Assembly: GCA_021324165.1 (NCBI GenBank)
Contig: JAJPJR010000018.1
Span: 1-64,000 of the forward strand
From: Armatimonadota bacterium
Lineage (GTDB): Bacteria > Armatimonadota > Fimbriimonadia > Fimbriimonadales > ATM1
Length of the DNA: 64,000 bases
Direction of reading: 5' to 3'
This document shows, piece by piece, positions 17,372-26,115 of the stretch; positions within the stretch are counted from its first letter, which is position 1; every line of letters begins with the position of its first letter. The notes under the pieces were generated by a model that was not told the origin of the DNA, searched no databases, and saw only the letters and a program-made list of their open reading frames with translations. The position numbers and the translations under genes were made by a program.

Positions 17372-17622
17372 ACTTTTGGACGGACGGCGATTCTGCGGCG
17401 GTCTTTAGGACCTTCGAAGCACACAACGCCTTCGGCAAGAGCGTACAGTGTGTGGTCGTTGCCAATTCCAACATTCACTCCAGGAAAAAACTTTGTTCCG
17501 CGCTGGCGCACAAGGATGTTGCCCGCTTTCACGGTTTCTCCGCCAAATTTCTTTACGCCGAGCCGCTGCGATGCACTTTCGCGGCCGTTTCTCGATGATC
17601 CTACACCTTTTTTGTGCGCCAT
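17368..17622 (-). CDS. rpmA: 50S ribosomal protein L27
   Basis: An 84-residue ribosomal protein near the peptidyl-transferase centre. It begins [16 protein letters not shown], the conserved N-terminal arm with no N-terminal cleavable extension of the Firmicutes type. [21 protein letters not shown] and [12 protein letters not shown] are also conserved. It lies 4 bases downstream of rplU, the usual L21-L27 pair, and its stop overlaps that of convergent ribE. Confidence 0.98.
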   Translation of the reverse strand: MAHKKGVGSSRNGRESASQRLGVKKFGGETVKAGNILVRQRGTKFFPGVNVGIGNDHTLYALAEGVVCFEGPKDRRRIAVRPKV

Positions 17623-17626
17623 GGTT

Positions 17627-17941
17627 TTATTTTCCGGAGTGGATTTTCGTGACCAGAAGTTCGGTCAACCGCTGACGATGGCCCCACCGCTTGCGCACGT
17701 TTTTCTTCGCCTTATAGTTGAAGGCGTTCACTTTTTGGCCCAAGTGGTGCCGCACGATTTTCGCCTCCACTTTGGCGCCGGCGACAAACGGCGTACCCAC
17801 CTTCGGTTCGCTGCCGCCCACCAGAAGCACCTGGTCGAGGGTTACAGCGTCTCCCACCTGCCCGGCCATACGGTTGGTGGTCAGGCGGTCGTTTTCCTTT
17901 ACGGTGAACTGCTGGCCATGGGTCTTGATGACGGCGTACAT
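17627..17941 (-). CDS. rplU: 50S ribosomal protein L21
   Basis: A 104-residue ribosomal protein beginning [12 protein letters not shown], with the conserved VLLVGG and [12 protein letters not shown] segments and the basic C-terminal [12 protein letters not shown] region that binds 23S rRNA. A GGAG Shine-Dalgarno element precedes the ATG. It is the first gene of the rplU-rpmA pair; a CATAAT box on the minus strand at 17969-17974 could be its -10 element, without a clear -35. Confidence 0.98.
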   Translation of the reverse strand: MYAVIKTHGQQFTVKENDRLTTNRMAGQVGDAVTLDQVLLVGGSEPKVGTPFVAGAKVEAKIVRHHLGQKVNAFNYKAKKNVRKRWGHRQRLTELLVTKIHSGK

Positions 17942-17995
17942 CTGGGCTCCTGATTGGTGCGAACCGGCATTATGACAGATTTGGGTGTGATTTCG

Positions 17996-18745
17996 CTATT
18001 GGGTTTTCGGCGAAATCACCACTCTTCGGCTGGGTTCTTCGCCTTCGCTGTACGTTTCGACCCCTTCGAAGTCGGCCAAAGCCCGGTGGACGATGCGGCG
18101 TTCGTGGGCGGGCAGGGCGTCCAGCACAGCCTCCTGCTTGCGGCTCACAACCTGTTCGGCCACCTGCTGAGCAAGCTTTTCCAGCGCCTCAGTGCGCTTT
18201 TGGCGGTACTCCTTGGCGTCGAGTGTAATTCTGGTGCCCCCGGGCCTCAGGCGGCTGTACATCGCGTTGCAAAGGTATTGAAGCGAATCCAGCACCGGGT
18301 TGCGGGGAGAGACGAACAGGCCGGTATCGGGGCCGGTGAGCCGCAGATTGATGTATCTTCCAGTAAGGCTCGCGATTTCGGCGTCCACCTCGACGTCGGC
18401 GGCGTCGAAAACGCCTTGCACCATGGCGGCGGCGGCTTGGGCGTCCTCGTCATTGGCGGCGACTTCTTCGGCGGGTTCGGGTTCGGCGTCAGCCTGACCG
18501 TCGTTGCGAGGATCGGGCGTTTTGACGGGAACTTCGACAGCGGCCATTTCGGGGTGCGATTCGTCGGCGGGTTCGGCCGTGCGGGCTGTCGCTCTCACTT
18601 TGTAGTTCGCTTTGGCGAACAGGCCTTTCGCGCCCGACTCGAGCAGTTCGAAGTCGCACTGTTCGGGCGGAACGCCAAGCGCGGCAGCGGCGGCACGCTT
18701 GGCTTCATCCAGGGTTCGGCCGGTGGCCTCAACAGATTCAGACAT
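17996..18745 (-). CDS. jag: Jag/EloR (KhpB) RNA-binding protein
   Basis: A 249-residue cytoplasmic RNA-binding protein. The start at 18745 was chosen because GGGAGGT sits 6 bases upstream. Domains: Jag_N (about 1-50, VEATGRTLDEAKRAAAAALG and GAKGLFAK), an acidic Ala/Pro/Glu-rich linker (about 55-105), a KH domain (about 110-185, NPVLDSLQYLCNAM) and an R3H domain at the end (LPAHERRIVHRALADF, SEGEEPSRRVVI). Jag/KhpB controls cell elongation and division in Gram-positive bacteria. It follows yidC, as in most genomes. Confidence 0.94.
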   Translation of the reverse strand: MSESVEATGRTLDEAKRAAAAALGVPPEQCDFELLESGAKGLFAKANYKVRATARTAEPADESHPEMAAVEVPVKTPDPRNDGQADAEPEPAEEVAANDEDAQAAAAMVQGVFDAADVEVDAEIASLTGRYINLRLTGPDTGLFVSPRNPVLDSLQYLCNAMYSRLRPGGTRITLDAKEYRQKRTEALEKLAQQVAEQVVSRKQEAVLDALPAHERRIVHRALADFEGVETYSEGEEPSRRVVISPKTQ

Positions 18746-18778
18746 TCCTATACCTCCCATATCAATTCGCATTTGCGG

Positions 18779-20371
18779 CTATTTTTTCCTCTTTTTTGGC
18801 TGCTTGCCCGATTTGGATTTGTGCAGAACCGGCGCGCCAGTTTTGGTTGACGTTTTGATCGGAGCCGGCTGTCCCGAAGGTCCTTCCTGCGGTGCAAGCA
18901 GTTTAAAGAAACCGTTTTTTCCGCCTCCTTGCACTTCTTCAAGCGGGGGAATCGGCAGCTTTGCGAATCTTAGATTCTGCGCAGTGGCAACGACGTTCAC
19001 GCACACCCAATAAATGATAAACGCGCTCGGCAGCGGCCAAAAAAACATCATGGTGCTGAACATCACCGCCATCAGAAGCCCCATCATTTTGGCTTGTCGT
19101 CCGTGCGTAGGATCGGTGGGGGTGAGCATTGTGGTGATGATCATCGAGATGCCATACAAAATGATGATCGGCACATCGCGTTCTCCCATGCTCGCGCCGA
19201 ACATGCTTGACATCTTGTGCATCGCCGGGTTGATCCACAAGAACGTGCCTTTTAAAAACTCGGGCTGGTACGCATACACGCACTGATAGATCCAAAGGAA
19301 GAACGGAATCTGAATGATCGCCGGCAGGCAGCCCGCCATCGGATTGATTCCGTACTTTTGATACAGTTTCATTGTGCGGGTTTGCAGCTCCTGGCCCTGG
19401 TATTTCGATTGCAGTTCTTTCATCATGGGCTGCAGAAGCGCCATCCGTTTGAATCCGATGTACTGTTTCACCGCGAGCGGCCAGGCGATCGTGCGGACGG
19501 CAATGGCGAGAACGAGCATCGCAAACCAGTACGAAAACCAGCCGACCGAGCCTGTCATGCGCACCAAAAAATCCACGAAGTGATATCCGGTTGCAATGAA
19601 CGGATGCTGCGAAAAATCTTTTGAAAGCCTGGCGACGGCGACGGTTGTGGGTTCGAGCTGGCGAGCGGCCTCCTGCGAAACCCACGGCCGCGGGTCTTTG
19701 GAAAGGTTATGAAACGTCTGCCATTCGCTCAGGACTTCGCGGTAGTTGTTGTCGCTGGTGTTAACGTCCCGCTTCAAAACCGCCAGCATAAGCGTTACGG
19801 CAGTGGGGCTGTCGAAAAGCGCATCCGGATGTTCAGGCTCTGCGATTCGGGAGTTGAGCAGCATCACGAGTTCATCGCCGGCGGCGATGGCTTTGTGGGC
19901 GTCGGGCTTGCCAAAAACCTGAAATCCTGTTCGAAACTGCTCGGCGAAAAGCAGCGCACCCAGCGACTGTTCAGAAATGGTGTAGGTAATCGGCGCACCG
20001 ATCGGCGGAAACATTTCAGTAACTGCCACGAGTTTTTTGGGGATGATCGCGGCGGTGACAAGGTTCGCTCCAGATTCGGCTTGCGCATCGGCCACGAGCC
20101 GTTCCACATCCATGCCTTCCGGCTTTGACTGTCTGAATTCTGCGGCGGCTCTTTTCAGAAGGGAGGTTTGAAAATCCGGGGCGCTTTGAGGAGCCGGCTG
20201 CCGCTGAGAGTTTTGAACTCCCTCGCGAAAAACGGCTTTCAGCATGTCGAGGTCGGGCGGCGCTTGATTAGCTCGTTGTCCGAAAAACAGGTTGTAGCCG
20301 ATGACCATCATCATGACCAGCATCAGCGTTTGCAGGAAGTTTGAGCGCGGCTGTTGGGATTGTGTACTCAT
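18779..20371 (-). CDS. yidC: Membrane protein insertase YidC
   Basis: A 530-residue YidC/Oxa1 insertase. The first membrane helix is at about 17-32, followed by an extracytoplasmic domain of roughly 230 residues, which is the diderm layout though shorter than in E. coli. The insertase core starts near residue 270 (VGWFSYWFAMLVLAIAVRTI), with the cytoplasmic coiled-coil pair (KRMALLQPMMKELQSKYQGQ) and four more helices; the conserved Arg of the hydrophilic groove is in AVRTIAWPLAVKQ. The tail is basic (KSGKQPKKRKK) and could contact the ribosome. It lies 9 bases downstream of yidD. Confidence 0.95.
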   Translation of the reverse strand: MSTQSQQPRSNFLQTLMLVMMMVIGYNLFFGQRANQAPPDLDMLKAVFREGVQNSQRQPAPQSAPDFQTSLLKRAAAEFRQSKPEGMDVERLVADAQAESGANLVTAAIIPKKLVAVTEMFPPIGAPITYTISEQSLGALLFAEQFRTGFQVFGKPDAHKAIAAGDELVMLLNSRIAEPEHPDALFDSPTAVTLMLAVLKRDVNTSDNNYREVLSEWQTFHNLSKDPRPWVSQEAARQLEPTTVAVARLSKDFSQHPFIATGYHFVDFLVRMTGSVGWFSYWFAMLVLAIAVRTIAWPLAVKQYIGFKRMALLQPMMKELQSKYQGQELQTRTMKLYQKYGINPMAGCLPAIIQIPFFLWIYQCVYAYQPEFLKGTFLWINPAMHKMSSMFGASMGERDVPIIILYGISMIITTMLTPTDPTHGRQAKMMGLLMAVMFSTMMFFWPLPSAFIIYWVCVNVVATAQNLRFAKLPIPPLEEVQGGGKNGFFKLLAPQEGPSGQPAPIKTSTKTGAPVLHKSKSGKQPKKRKK

Positions 20372-20380
20372 GATGGTGAA

Positions 20381-20599
20381 TCAGGGAACCGGATCGTATC
20401 CGCCGGGGCGGAACGGATGGCATCGGCAGATCCGTTTGATTCCGAGCCAGGAACCTTTGATCAGGCCGTACTTTTCGATCGCTTGCGATGTGTACTGCGA
20501 GCAGGAAGGCGTATATCGGCACGATGGGGGCATCCACCTGGTGCTTTTTTGATAAAGGCGGATGAGGCCCGTTCCCAAAGAGACGCCGATTCTGTTCAC
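20381..20599 (-). CDS. yidD: Membrane protein insertion efficiency factor YidD
   Basis: A 72-residue protein with the diagnostic [19 protein letters not shown] and the terminal [14 protein letters not shown] signature, and an amphipathic N-terminal helix. It aids YidC-dependent insertion at the inner membrane. Its start overlaps the rnpA end by 4 bases and yidC follows, the standard order. Confidence 0.95.
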   Translation of the reverse strand: MNRIGVSLGTGLIRLYQKSTRWMPPSCRYTPSCSQYTSQAIEKYGLIKGSWLGIKRICRCHPFRPGGYDPVP

Positions 20600-20919
20600 G
20601 CTTTCATTCCTTCCAAAACTTCTAACAAAAACTTTTCGATCTTATCGCCTCGCAGCGACTCGGCTCCCGGCTTCAAGACGATAACCATATCGAGCTTGTC
20701 GAGCGGCTCGGCTCCCAGTTTTCCAAGCGCATCCCTCCACCTTCGACGGATTGCGTTTCGCCTTGCGATCGAACCGAGCGATTTTGCCGCCACCACCGCC
20801 GCTCTTCCTTCACCGCTTTTGTAAACGATTCTGACAAGAGCATCGTTGCGCACGCGCCCGAACTGGAACAAGGTGTCGAAATCTGCTCGCTTGACAATGC
20901 GGTGCGCCTTAGGCAGCAA
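20596..20919 (-). CDS. rnpA: Ribonuclease P protein component
   Basis: A 107-residue basic protein that binds the RNase P RNA and helps mature tRNA 5' ends. It starts [20 protein letters not shown] and carries the RNR-type motif [18 protein letters not shown]. The start is an unusual TTG at 20919, giving the conserved beginning; it lies inside the rpmH reading frame and overlaps it by 11 bases. Coupling of rpmH and rnpA translation is common, and in Thermus the two genes overlap much more. Confidence 0.92.
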   Translation of the reverse strand: MLPKAHRIVKRADFDTLFQFGRVRNDALVRIVYKSGEGRAAVVAAKSLGSIARRNAIRRRWRDALGKLGAEPLDKLDMVIVLKPGAESLRGDKIEKFLLEVLEGMKA

Positions 20920-21043
20920 GCCGGTGCCGGCCCTTCTTGCGGCGGCGTTTCAGCACGTTTTGCCCGTCCTTGGTTTTCATCCGCACGCGGAAGCCGTGCG
21001 TTTTCTTTCGGTGCCTTTTGTTGGGTTGATAGGTCCTTTTCAT
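20909..21043 (-). CDS. rpmH: 50S ribosomal protein L34
   Basis: A 44-residue ribosomal protein read directly from the minus strand: it begins [18 protein letters not shown] and ends [13 protein letters not shown], the complete L34 signature. AGGGGT lies 7 bases before the ATG. It opens the rpmH-rnpA-yidD-yidC-jag run and overlaps rnpA by 11 bases in another frame. Confidence 0.97.
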   Translation of the reverse strand: MKRTYQPNKRHRKKTHGFRVRMKTKDGQNVLKRRRKKGRHRLAA

Positions 21044-21070
21044 GGTCTGACCCCTGGATGGTAGGGGCAG

Positions 21071-21076
21071 ATTATA
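21071..21076 (-). promoter_or_regulatory. Candidate -10 box of the rpmH promoter
   Basis: The minus strand reads TATAAT here, 28 bases before the rpmH start. No convincing -35 is seen at 16-18 bases further upstream; the adjacent CCCCGcgcCGGGG small hairpin may instead end glmS transcripts. Placement just ahead of rpmH is the main support. Confidence 0.45.
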
Positions 21077-21090
21077 CCCCCGGCGCGGGG

Positions 21091-22920
21091 CTACTCCACG
21101 GTAACCGACTTGGCGAGGTTCCTGGGCTGATCAATTTCGCACCCCTTGAGGCGGGCGACATGATAGGCGAGCAGCTGCATCGGCAGAACCGACAGCGCCG
21201 CTCCGATCGGGGGCGAATCAACGTGCGGAATTCTGATCACGAAGTCGGCTTCGTGAGCCGTCTGCTCATCGCTGTCGAATATGATCGCCGCGACGGTGCC
21301 GCCTCGCGCTTTGATCTCTTTGATGTTGCTGATGACTTTCTCGCGCGTGAGCGGATTGGTGCTCGCGAAAACCGCGACGACTCCCGATTCGACAAGCGCG
21401 AGCGGCCCGTGCTTCATTTCGCCAGCGGGAGATTCCTGCGTTGGAATGTAAGCGATCTCTTTCATTTTGAGCGCGCCTTCCATGCACGCCGCGACATCGG
21501 CGCCGCGCCCCAAAAAGAACATCAGCGGCGCACGATGAATCTGGTTTGCGATCTCTGCAATTTGGCTTTCACGTTCCAGACAGGTTTCCATCAGGTTCGG
21601 GAGCCGCTGAAGTTCACGGGTCAGGTTAAAGATTTTTTCTTGATCGGCGGCAGATTTGCGCGCCATTTGCAGACAGACGAGCGCAAGTGTGGCAACCTGC
21701 GCCGAATACGCCTTGGTGCTTGCAACGCAGATTTCTGGACCAGCCTGAATGTAAAGCACTTCGTCGCACTCGCGCGCGATGCTGCTGCCAACGACGTTCA
21801 CGATCCCGAGGGTTTTCGCGCGGTGCTCCTTGGCAAGTTTCAGGGCGACCAGAGTGTCAATTGTTTCTCCGCTTTGACTAATGACAATGACCAGATCGGC
21901 AGGCCGCAGAATCGGATTGTTATAGCGGAATTCGCTCGCATAAATCACTTCGACAGGCACACGCAGCACACTTTCGATCATCTGTTTGCCCATCAGTCCG
22001 GCATGATAGGCCGTTCCACACGCAATGACCACAACTCTTTCGAACGACTTCCATTCTTCATCGGAAAAGCAGTTGAGCAGCTGCACGCCGCCGTCTTTTA
22101 ACAGCCTGCCGCTTAGGCATTGTCGAATCGCATCCGGCTGTTCGTGAATCTCTTTCAACATGAAATGTTCAAATCCGCCTTTTTCGGCGCTTTCGATATT
22201 CCAATCCACGTGCATCGGCTGGATCAGTTTTTCTTTGCCCTGCGCATCCTCCAATCGGATGCGATCTCGCGTCATCACCGCCAGATCGCCTTCTTCCATC
22301 ACAACAACCTCGCGCGTGTAAGGAAGGAGCGCGGGAATGTCGCTCGCTAAAAAGTTTTCGCCGCTGCCGATTCCCAAAATCAGCGGACTGGCATTGCGCA
22401 CGGCCACAAGCGTGTCCGGTTCGTTTTTGCAGATTGCCACCATGGCGAACGCGCCCCGCAGCCGCTTCACGCCTCTTCGAACCGCATCCGCGAGCGATCC
22501 GGTGATTTCGTACTCTTCGCCGATCACATGCGCGGCGATTTCGGTATCGGTTTCGCTTTTGAAGGTGTGCCCTCGGGCTTTGAGTTCCTGCGCGAGTTCG
22601 TAGTAATTCTCGATGATTCCGTTGTGAATCACTGCGATGAGTTCGTGTTGATCGAAATGCGGATGCGCGTTTTGATCGGTGGGCCCGCCGTGAGTCGCCC
22701 ACCTGCTGTGCGCGATCGCCATTTGCGCTTTGGGCTTTTCCGAATCCAACAGCTGCTTTAGATTTGAAAGTTTTCCGGCGCGCTTCAGGACTTTGATTCC
22801 GTCGCCGTTTTTATATGCCACGCCGGCACTATCATATCCACGATATTCCAATCGCGTGATCTGATCGAACACGACCGTAACGGCTTCTCTTGGCCCTACA
22901 TATCCCGCGATTCCACACAT
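21091..22920 (-). CDS. glmS: Glutamine-fructose-6-phosphate aminotransferase (isomerizing)
   Basis: A 609-residue cytoplasmic enzyme making glucosamine-6-phosphate from fructose-6-phosphate and glutamine, the first step to UDP-GlcNAc. The N-terminal nucleophile is Cys2 (MCGIAGYVG). The glutaminase domain covers about 1-240 with RWATHGGPT and NGIIENY. Two SIS domains follow, with ACGTAYHAG and [11 protein letters not shown] and then [19 protein letters not shown], and the terminus is [11 protein letters not shown]. The 9-base gap after ispG leaves no room for a glmS ribozyme. It supplies the substrate used later by murA. Confidence 0.97.
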   Translation of the reverse strand: MCGIAGYVGPREAVTVVFDQITRLEYRGYDSAGVAYKNGDGIKVLKRAGKLSNLKQLLDSEKPKAQMAIAHSRWATHGGPTDQNAHPHFDQHELIAVIHNGIIENYYELAQELKARGHTFKSETDTEIAAHVIGEEYEITGSLADAVRRGVKRLRGAFAMVAICKNEPDTLVAVRNASPLILGIGSGENFLASDIPALLPYTREVVVMEEGDLAVMTRDRIRLEDAQGKEKLIQPMHVDWNIESAEKGGFEHFMLKEIHEQPDAIRQCLSGRLLKDGGVQLLNCFSDEEWKSFERVVVIACGTAYHAGLMGKQMIESVLRVPVEVIYASEFRYNNPILRPADLVIVISQSGETIDTLVALKLAKEHRAKTLGIVNVVGSSIARECDEVLYIQAGPEICVASTKAYSAQVATLALVCLQMARKSAADQEKIFNLTRELQRLPNLMETCLERESQIAEIANQIHRAPLMFFLGRGADVAACMEGALKMKEIAYIPTQESPAGEMKHGPLALVESGVVAVFASTNPLTREKVISNIKEIKARGGTVAAIIFDSDEQTAHEADFVIRIPHVDSPPIGAALSVLPMQLLAYHVARLKGCEIDQPRNLAKSVTVE

Positions 22921-22929
22921 AGAAGTCTA

Positions 22930-24090
22930 TTATGACCGAGGCGATGGATCCATCCAAACTCCGTCGGCTTTTAAAAGCGAAACGAGTTCTTCAACGCCTT
23001 TTTCCTGCGGAACCGTTTTCACCGGCTCTTTCTTTCGATACAGCGTGATCTGGCCTCCGGCCTTTCCCACATAACCGTAATCTGCATCGGCCATTTCGCC
23101 TGGGCCGTTCACGATGCACCCCATGACCGCGATGTCCAACCCGGTCAGATGTTTCGTGGCTTCACGAACTTGATCGAGGACGGTTGGAAGATTGAATTTT
23201 GTTCGTCCGCACGAAGGGCATGCAATGAACTCGGTTTTGGTTCTTCTTAGTCCAAGCGCTTGCAGAATTTCGTAACAGACTGAAATCTCGTTGACCGGAT
23301 CTTCGGCAAGAGAAACGCGGATCGTATCGCCGATCCCTTCCGCAAGAAGCGTCGCGATTCCGGCGGTAGATTTCACGCGCGCGTATTGGCCGTCGCCTGC
23401 TTCCGTGACTCCCAAGTGCAACGGATAGCCGCATCGTTCGGCAAGGAGACGGTTTGCCGCAATCATGATCGGAACGCGCGATGCCTTTGCGCTGATGTTG
23501 ATGTTGAAAAAGTCGTGCTTTTCGCAAATCGCGGCGTATTCCAAAGCCGATTCCACCATCCCGAGCGGAGTGTCGCCGAACGTGACGAGCATTCTTTCGG
23601 CAAGCGAACCGTGATTAACGCCGATGCGCATCGCGATACCGCGTTTTTTGCACGCTTCGATAACCGGCACCAAACTTTGTTCGATCGCCTCGCGCTCTTC
23701 GGCGTGCTCGGCTTCGGTGTACTCCTCTTTATTCTTCGGCTTTCGAAAGACGAACAGGCCGGGATTGATGCGCACTTCGTCTACCCATTTAGCGGCTTCT
23801 ACCGCAATCGGGCTGCCTTGGTGATGAACGTCGGCGGTCAGCGGCACCGGCCCGTGTTTTTCGCGCACCTTAGCGCCGATCTCTTCCAGGCACTCCGCTT
23901 CGGCGAGCGTTGGAGTGGTGACCCGAACGAGTTCGCAGCCCGCTTTTGCAAGGGCGATGATCTGTTCGACGCACGCTTGGATGTTCCGCGTCTCTTCGGT
24001 GATCATGCTCTGCACGAGGATCGGGTGGTTTCCGCCCATCCATTTATCGCCGACCCTAACGGCGCGGGCCTTGCGGCGCTGGTACTGCAT
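22930..24090 (-). CDS. ispG: 4-hydroxy-3-methylbut-2-en-1-yl diphosphate synthase
   Basis: A 386-residue iron-sulfur enzyme of the MEP isoprenoid pathway that converts MEcPP to HMBPP. The start at 24090 was chosen because the conserved N-terminus ([16 protein letters not shown]) begins there and it avoids overlap with mpg. The TIM-barrel part has [16 protein letters not shown] and RIGVNHGSL. The [4Fe-4S] ligands are in [10 protein letters not shown] and [12 protein letters not shown]. There is no large extra domain of the plant type. It sits between mpg and glmS in one direction. Confidence 0.95.
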   Translation of the reverse strand: MQYQRRKARAVRVGDKWMGGNHPILVQSMITEETRNIQACVEQIIALAKAGCELVRVTTPTLAEAECLEEIGAKVREKHGPVPLTADVHHQGSPIAVEAAKWVDEVRINPGLFVFRKPKNKEEYTEAEHAEEREAIEQSLVPVIEACKKRGIAMRIGVNHGSLAERMLVTFGDTPLGMVESALEYAAICEKHDFFNINISAKASRVPIMIAANRLLAERCGYPLHLGVTEAGDGQYARVKSTAGIATLLAEGIGDTIRVSLAEDPVNEISVCYEILQALGLRRTKTEFIACPSCGRTKFNLPTVLDQVREATKHLTGLDIAVMGCIVNGPGEMADADYGYVGKAGGQITLYRKKEPVKTVPQEKGVEELVSLLKADGVWMDPSPRS

Positions 24091-24103
24091 GAGAACGTTA
24101 AGT

Positions 24104-24703
24104 TTACTGCAGGCTTGGTTCGTTCCCTTGCTCCCACGGGACGCCTTTCCGAGAGCGGCTGACGAACTGGGAGTCGGCATCGAAAAACCGCCACAAAACG
24201 CCGTTGGAAGTCACTCCGACCCTTTTCGACCGCTGGATTTTCGCCGGAGGGTCTCCGGGAAGCAGCCGCACTCTCGAGCCGAGTTTCAGGCCGGAATCGC
24301 GGCCGCTCAGGCCGAGCGCCTTTGCAGCGTTTCCTGGGCCGCGGCAGAGCGCGTGCAGAGGGATTCCCGGCCCGCGACGGCGCCGCATTATGGGAACGCC
24401 CTCCAACGGTTCGAGCGCGCGGATCAGAACGGCCTCGCCCGACCCTTCGGCGCCCGTTACGAGGTTTGCGCACCAGTGAACGCCGTAGGAACGGTACACA
24501 TAAAGGTGTCCAGCCGGCAGAAACATCGGCAGATTGCGACCGCGGGGCCCTCGGAAAGAGTGGCTTGCCGGGTCGTCCTGGGTGTATGCCTCGGCCTCGA
24601 CGATCCGTCCCGAGACTCCCTGAACCTGGATGATCCAGCCGAGGACCATGCGGGCGGCCTCGGGGGCGGGGAAACTTAGGACGTTCAGTATCTCGTCTTT
24701 CAT
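24104..24703 (-). CDS. mpg: 3-methyladenine DNA glycosylase, Mpg/AAG family
   Basis: A 199-residue base-excision-repair enzyme that removes alkylated purines. The ATG at 24703 starts the conserved part; a longer open frame upstream belongs to the antisense of the sigma gene and is not used. Motifs: [19 protein letters not shown] with the catalytic Glu, [33 protein letters not shown] and [14 protein letters not shown]. Length is typical. A divergent gap of 57 bases separates it from the sigma-factor gene. A second, unrelated alkylation glycosylase lies at 54808. Confidence 0.93.
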   Translation of the reverse strand: MKDEILNVLSFPAPEAARMVLGWIIQVQGVSGRIVEAEAYTQDDPASHSFRGPRGRNLPMFLPAGHLYVYRSYGVHWCANLVTGAEGSGEAVLIRALEPLEGVPIMRRRRGPGIPLHALCRGPGNAAKALGLSGRDSGLKLGSRVRLLPGDPPAKIQRSKRVGVTSNGVLWRFFDADSQFVSRSRKGVPWEQGNEPSLQ

Positions 24704-24760
24704 GTTTGGGTCGTTCGGAGATACGCAAGGTAACCGAAATTGGCCTGAGGCGTCAAGACT

Positions 24761-25399
24761 GTGGATCGAAAGGAACGGAACAGACCGATGGAAGCCGCAG
24801 CTGCAGCGACCCGAATGCCCGTCATGGCCACGGACGAAGCGTTGATCAACCAAGCCCGCACCGGCGATTACGCGGGGTTCGAGCGTCTGTATGAACTGTA
24901 TCGGGACACGGTGTACCGATTCGCGTACCAGATGACCCATTCGCGTGATGAGGCCGAAGATATCACCCAGGAGACTTTTGTCCGGGCGTTCGAAAACCTG
25001 CACCGATTTCGGAAGGAAGCGAAGTTTACGACTTGGATATTGCGGATCGCAACGAATCTGTGCACCGACCGGGCGAGGATGCACACCCGGCGGACGGCCC
25101 TCGAGGAGCAGGAGGCTGGGGGAGGCTTGGAATGGATGACCATCGGCGCTGTCGCGAATCCGGTGGAGGAGTTGGAGCAGGAACGAAGGGCTGGATTGGT
25201 GCGGAAAGCGGTCAATGCGCTGCCAGCGCACCACAGAACGGTGTTGATTTTGCGAGATTTTGAGGAACGAAACTATGAAGAGATCGCTGCGATTTTGAAC
25301 TGCACGGTTGGCGGAGCCAAGCTTCGAGTGCTCCGCGCCCGCCGCGCGTTGAGAGATCGTCTCGTTCCTTTGCTTCGCGATTCGGAGCCAAAAAAATGA
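24761..25399 (+). CDS. ECF-type RNA polymerase sigma factor
   Basis: A 212-residue sigma-70 family protein with only regions 2 and 4. Region 2 (about 45-105) reads YRFAYQMTHSRDEAEDITQE followed by TWILRIATNLCTDRAR. Region 4 (about 150-205) is a helix-turn-helix, LPAHHRTVLILRDFEERNYE and VGGAKLRVLRARRAL. The GTG start at 24761 is provisional; ATG 24788 is an alternative. It overlaps the anti-sigma candidate by 4 bases. The promoter recognised is unknown and no matching -35/-10 pair was identified upstream. Confidence 0.92.
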   Translation: MDRKERNRPMEAAAAATRMPVMATDEALINQARTGDYAGFERLYELYRDTVYRFAYQMTHSRDEAEDITQETFVRAFENLHRFRKEAKFTTWILRIATNLCTDRARMHTRRTALEEQEAGGGLEWMTIGAVANPVEELEQERRAGLVRKAVNALPAHHRTVLILRDFEERNYEEIAAILNCTVGGAKLRVLRARRALRDRLVPLLRDSEPKK

Positions 25400-26115
25400 A
25401 CAGCAAACAGTTGGAAGAAAAGATCATCGCGTTAGCCTATGGCGAACTTGATTCGAACGAAATCGAACAGGTGCGCAGTACGATTGCGAACTCAGCAGAT
25501 GCGGCGCAGTTGTTCGAGGAGTTTAAGTCGTGCCGGGATGCTATGTCGCTGCTGCCCGCAGCGCCCAGTGCATCGCTTGGCACCGAGCGGCTTCGTCAGC
25601 GCATTCTTTCTCGAACGCTTCGCCGTCCGGCTTTGCGTTGGGGATGGGCAGGCGGCGCAGCCGCGCTGGCCGCTTCGGTGTTTGCGGCGTTCTATTTTGT
25701 GAACCGAACTCAAACGTCTCCCTATGCGCCGATGCCTGTTTCGAACCCTGGCATCGTGGCAGACAACTCGCACCGAGCAGCGCCGACTCCCGCAATCGAA
25801 AAGACCGTGGAACCCACGGCGCCTATTGAAAAGCCGACGGTGACGAAGCGCGTGAACCGCTCGCATCGCGTGCTGCGATCACGATCTGAAGATGTGATAA
25901 CCGCCGCCAGCGATTCTGCGGCGGTGAATGCGAGTTCGCTCGTTCCGCCGGCCGCGGACAAGGGCGCTTCGTTCGACGCGGCGGTTGCGACGAACGTTCC
26001 GAACAGTCCGAACGACTCGACGATCGTGTTAATTTCTTCGGGTGAGCGCGGCGTTGCGGGAACCAGCCGCGCAGTTGAAACGGATAGTGACAATGGCATT
26101 ACTATCGGCGGTTAG
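25396..26115 (+). CDS. Membrane anti-sigma factor candidate
   Basis: A 239-residue single-pass membrane protein whose ATGA start overlaps the sigma gene. Residues 1-75 are helical and cytoplasmic, beginning MNSKQLEEKIIALAYGELDS, a layout typical of anti-sigma N-domains, but the zinc-binding HxxxCxxC motif is absent. A transmembrane helix lies at about 77-98 (WGWAGGAAALAASVFAAFYF). The extracytoplasmic part is long, Ala/Pro/Thr/Ser-rich and probably disordered. Position and topology suggest that it holds the sigma factor at the membrane and is released on envelope signals; no direct sequence match supports this. Confidence 0.7.
   Translation: MNSKQLEEKIIALAYGELDSNEIEQVRSTIANSADAAQLFEEFKSCRDAMSLLPAAPSASLGTERLRQRILSRTLRRPALRWGWAGGAAALAASVFAAFYFVNRTQTSPYAPMPVSNPGIVADNSHRAAPTPAIEKTVEPTAPIEKPTVTKRVNRSHRVLRSRSEDVITAASDSAAVNASSLVPPAADKGASFDAAVATNVPNSPNDSTIVLISSGERGVAGTSRAVETDSDNGITIGG

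Noticed and set aside
20900-21090. Origin of replication near rpmH
   Set aside because: No dnaA gene and no cluster of DnaA boxes was seen; cluster synteny alone is not evidence.
22921-22929. glmS ribozyme upstream of glmS
   Set aside because: The gap between ispG and glmS is only 9 bases, too small for the ribozyme.
24704-25234. Upstream extension of mpg
   Set aside because: It would be antisense to the sigma gene and adds no family residues; the Mpg family starts at 24703.
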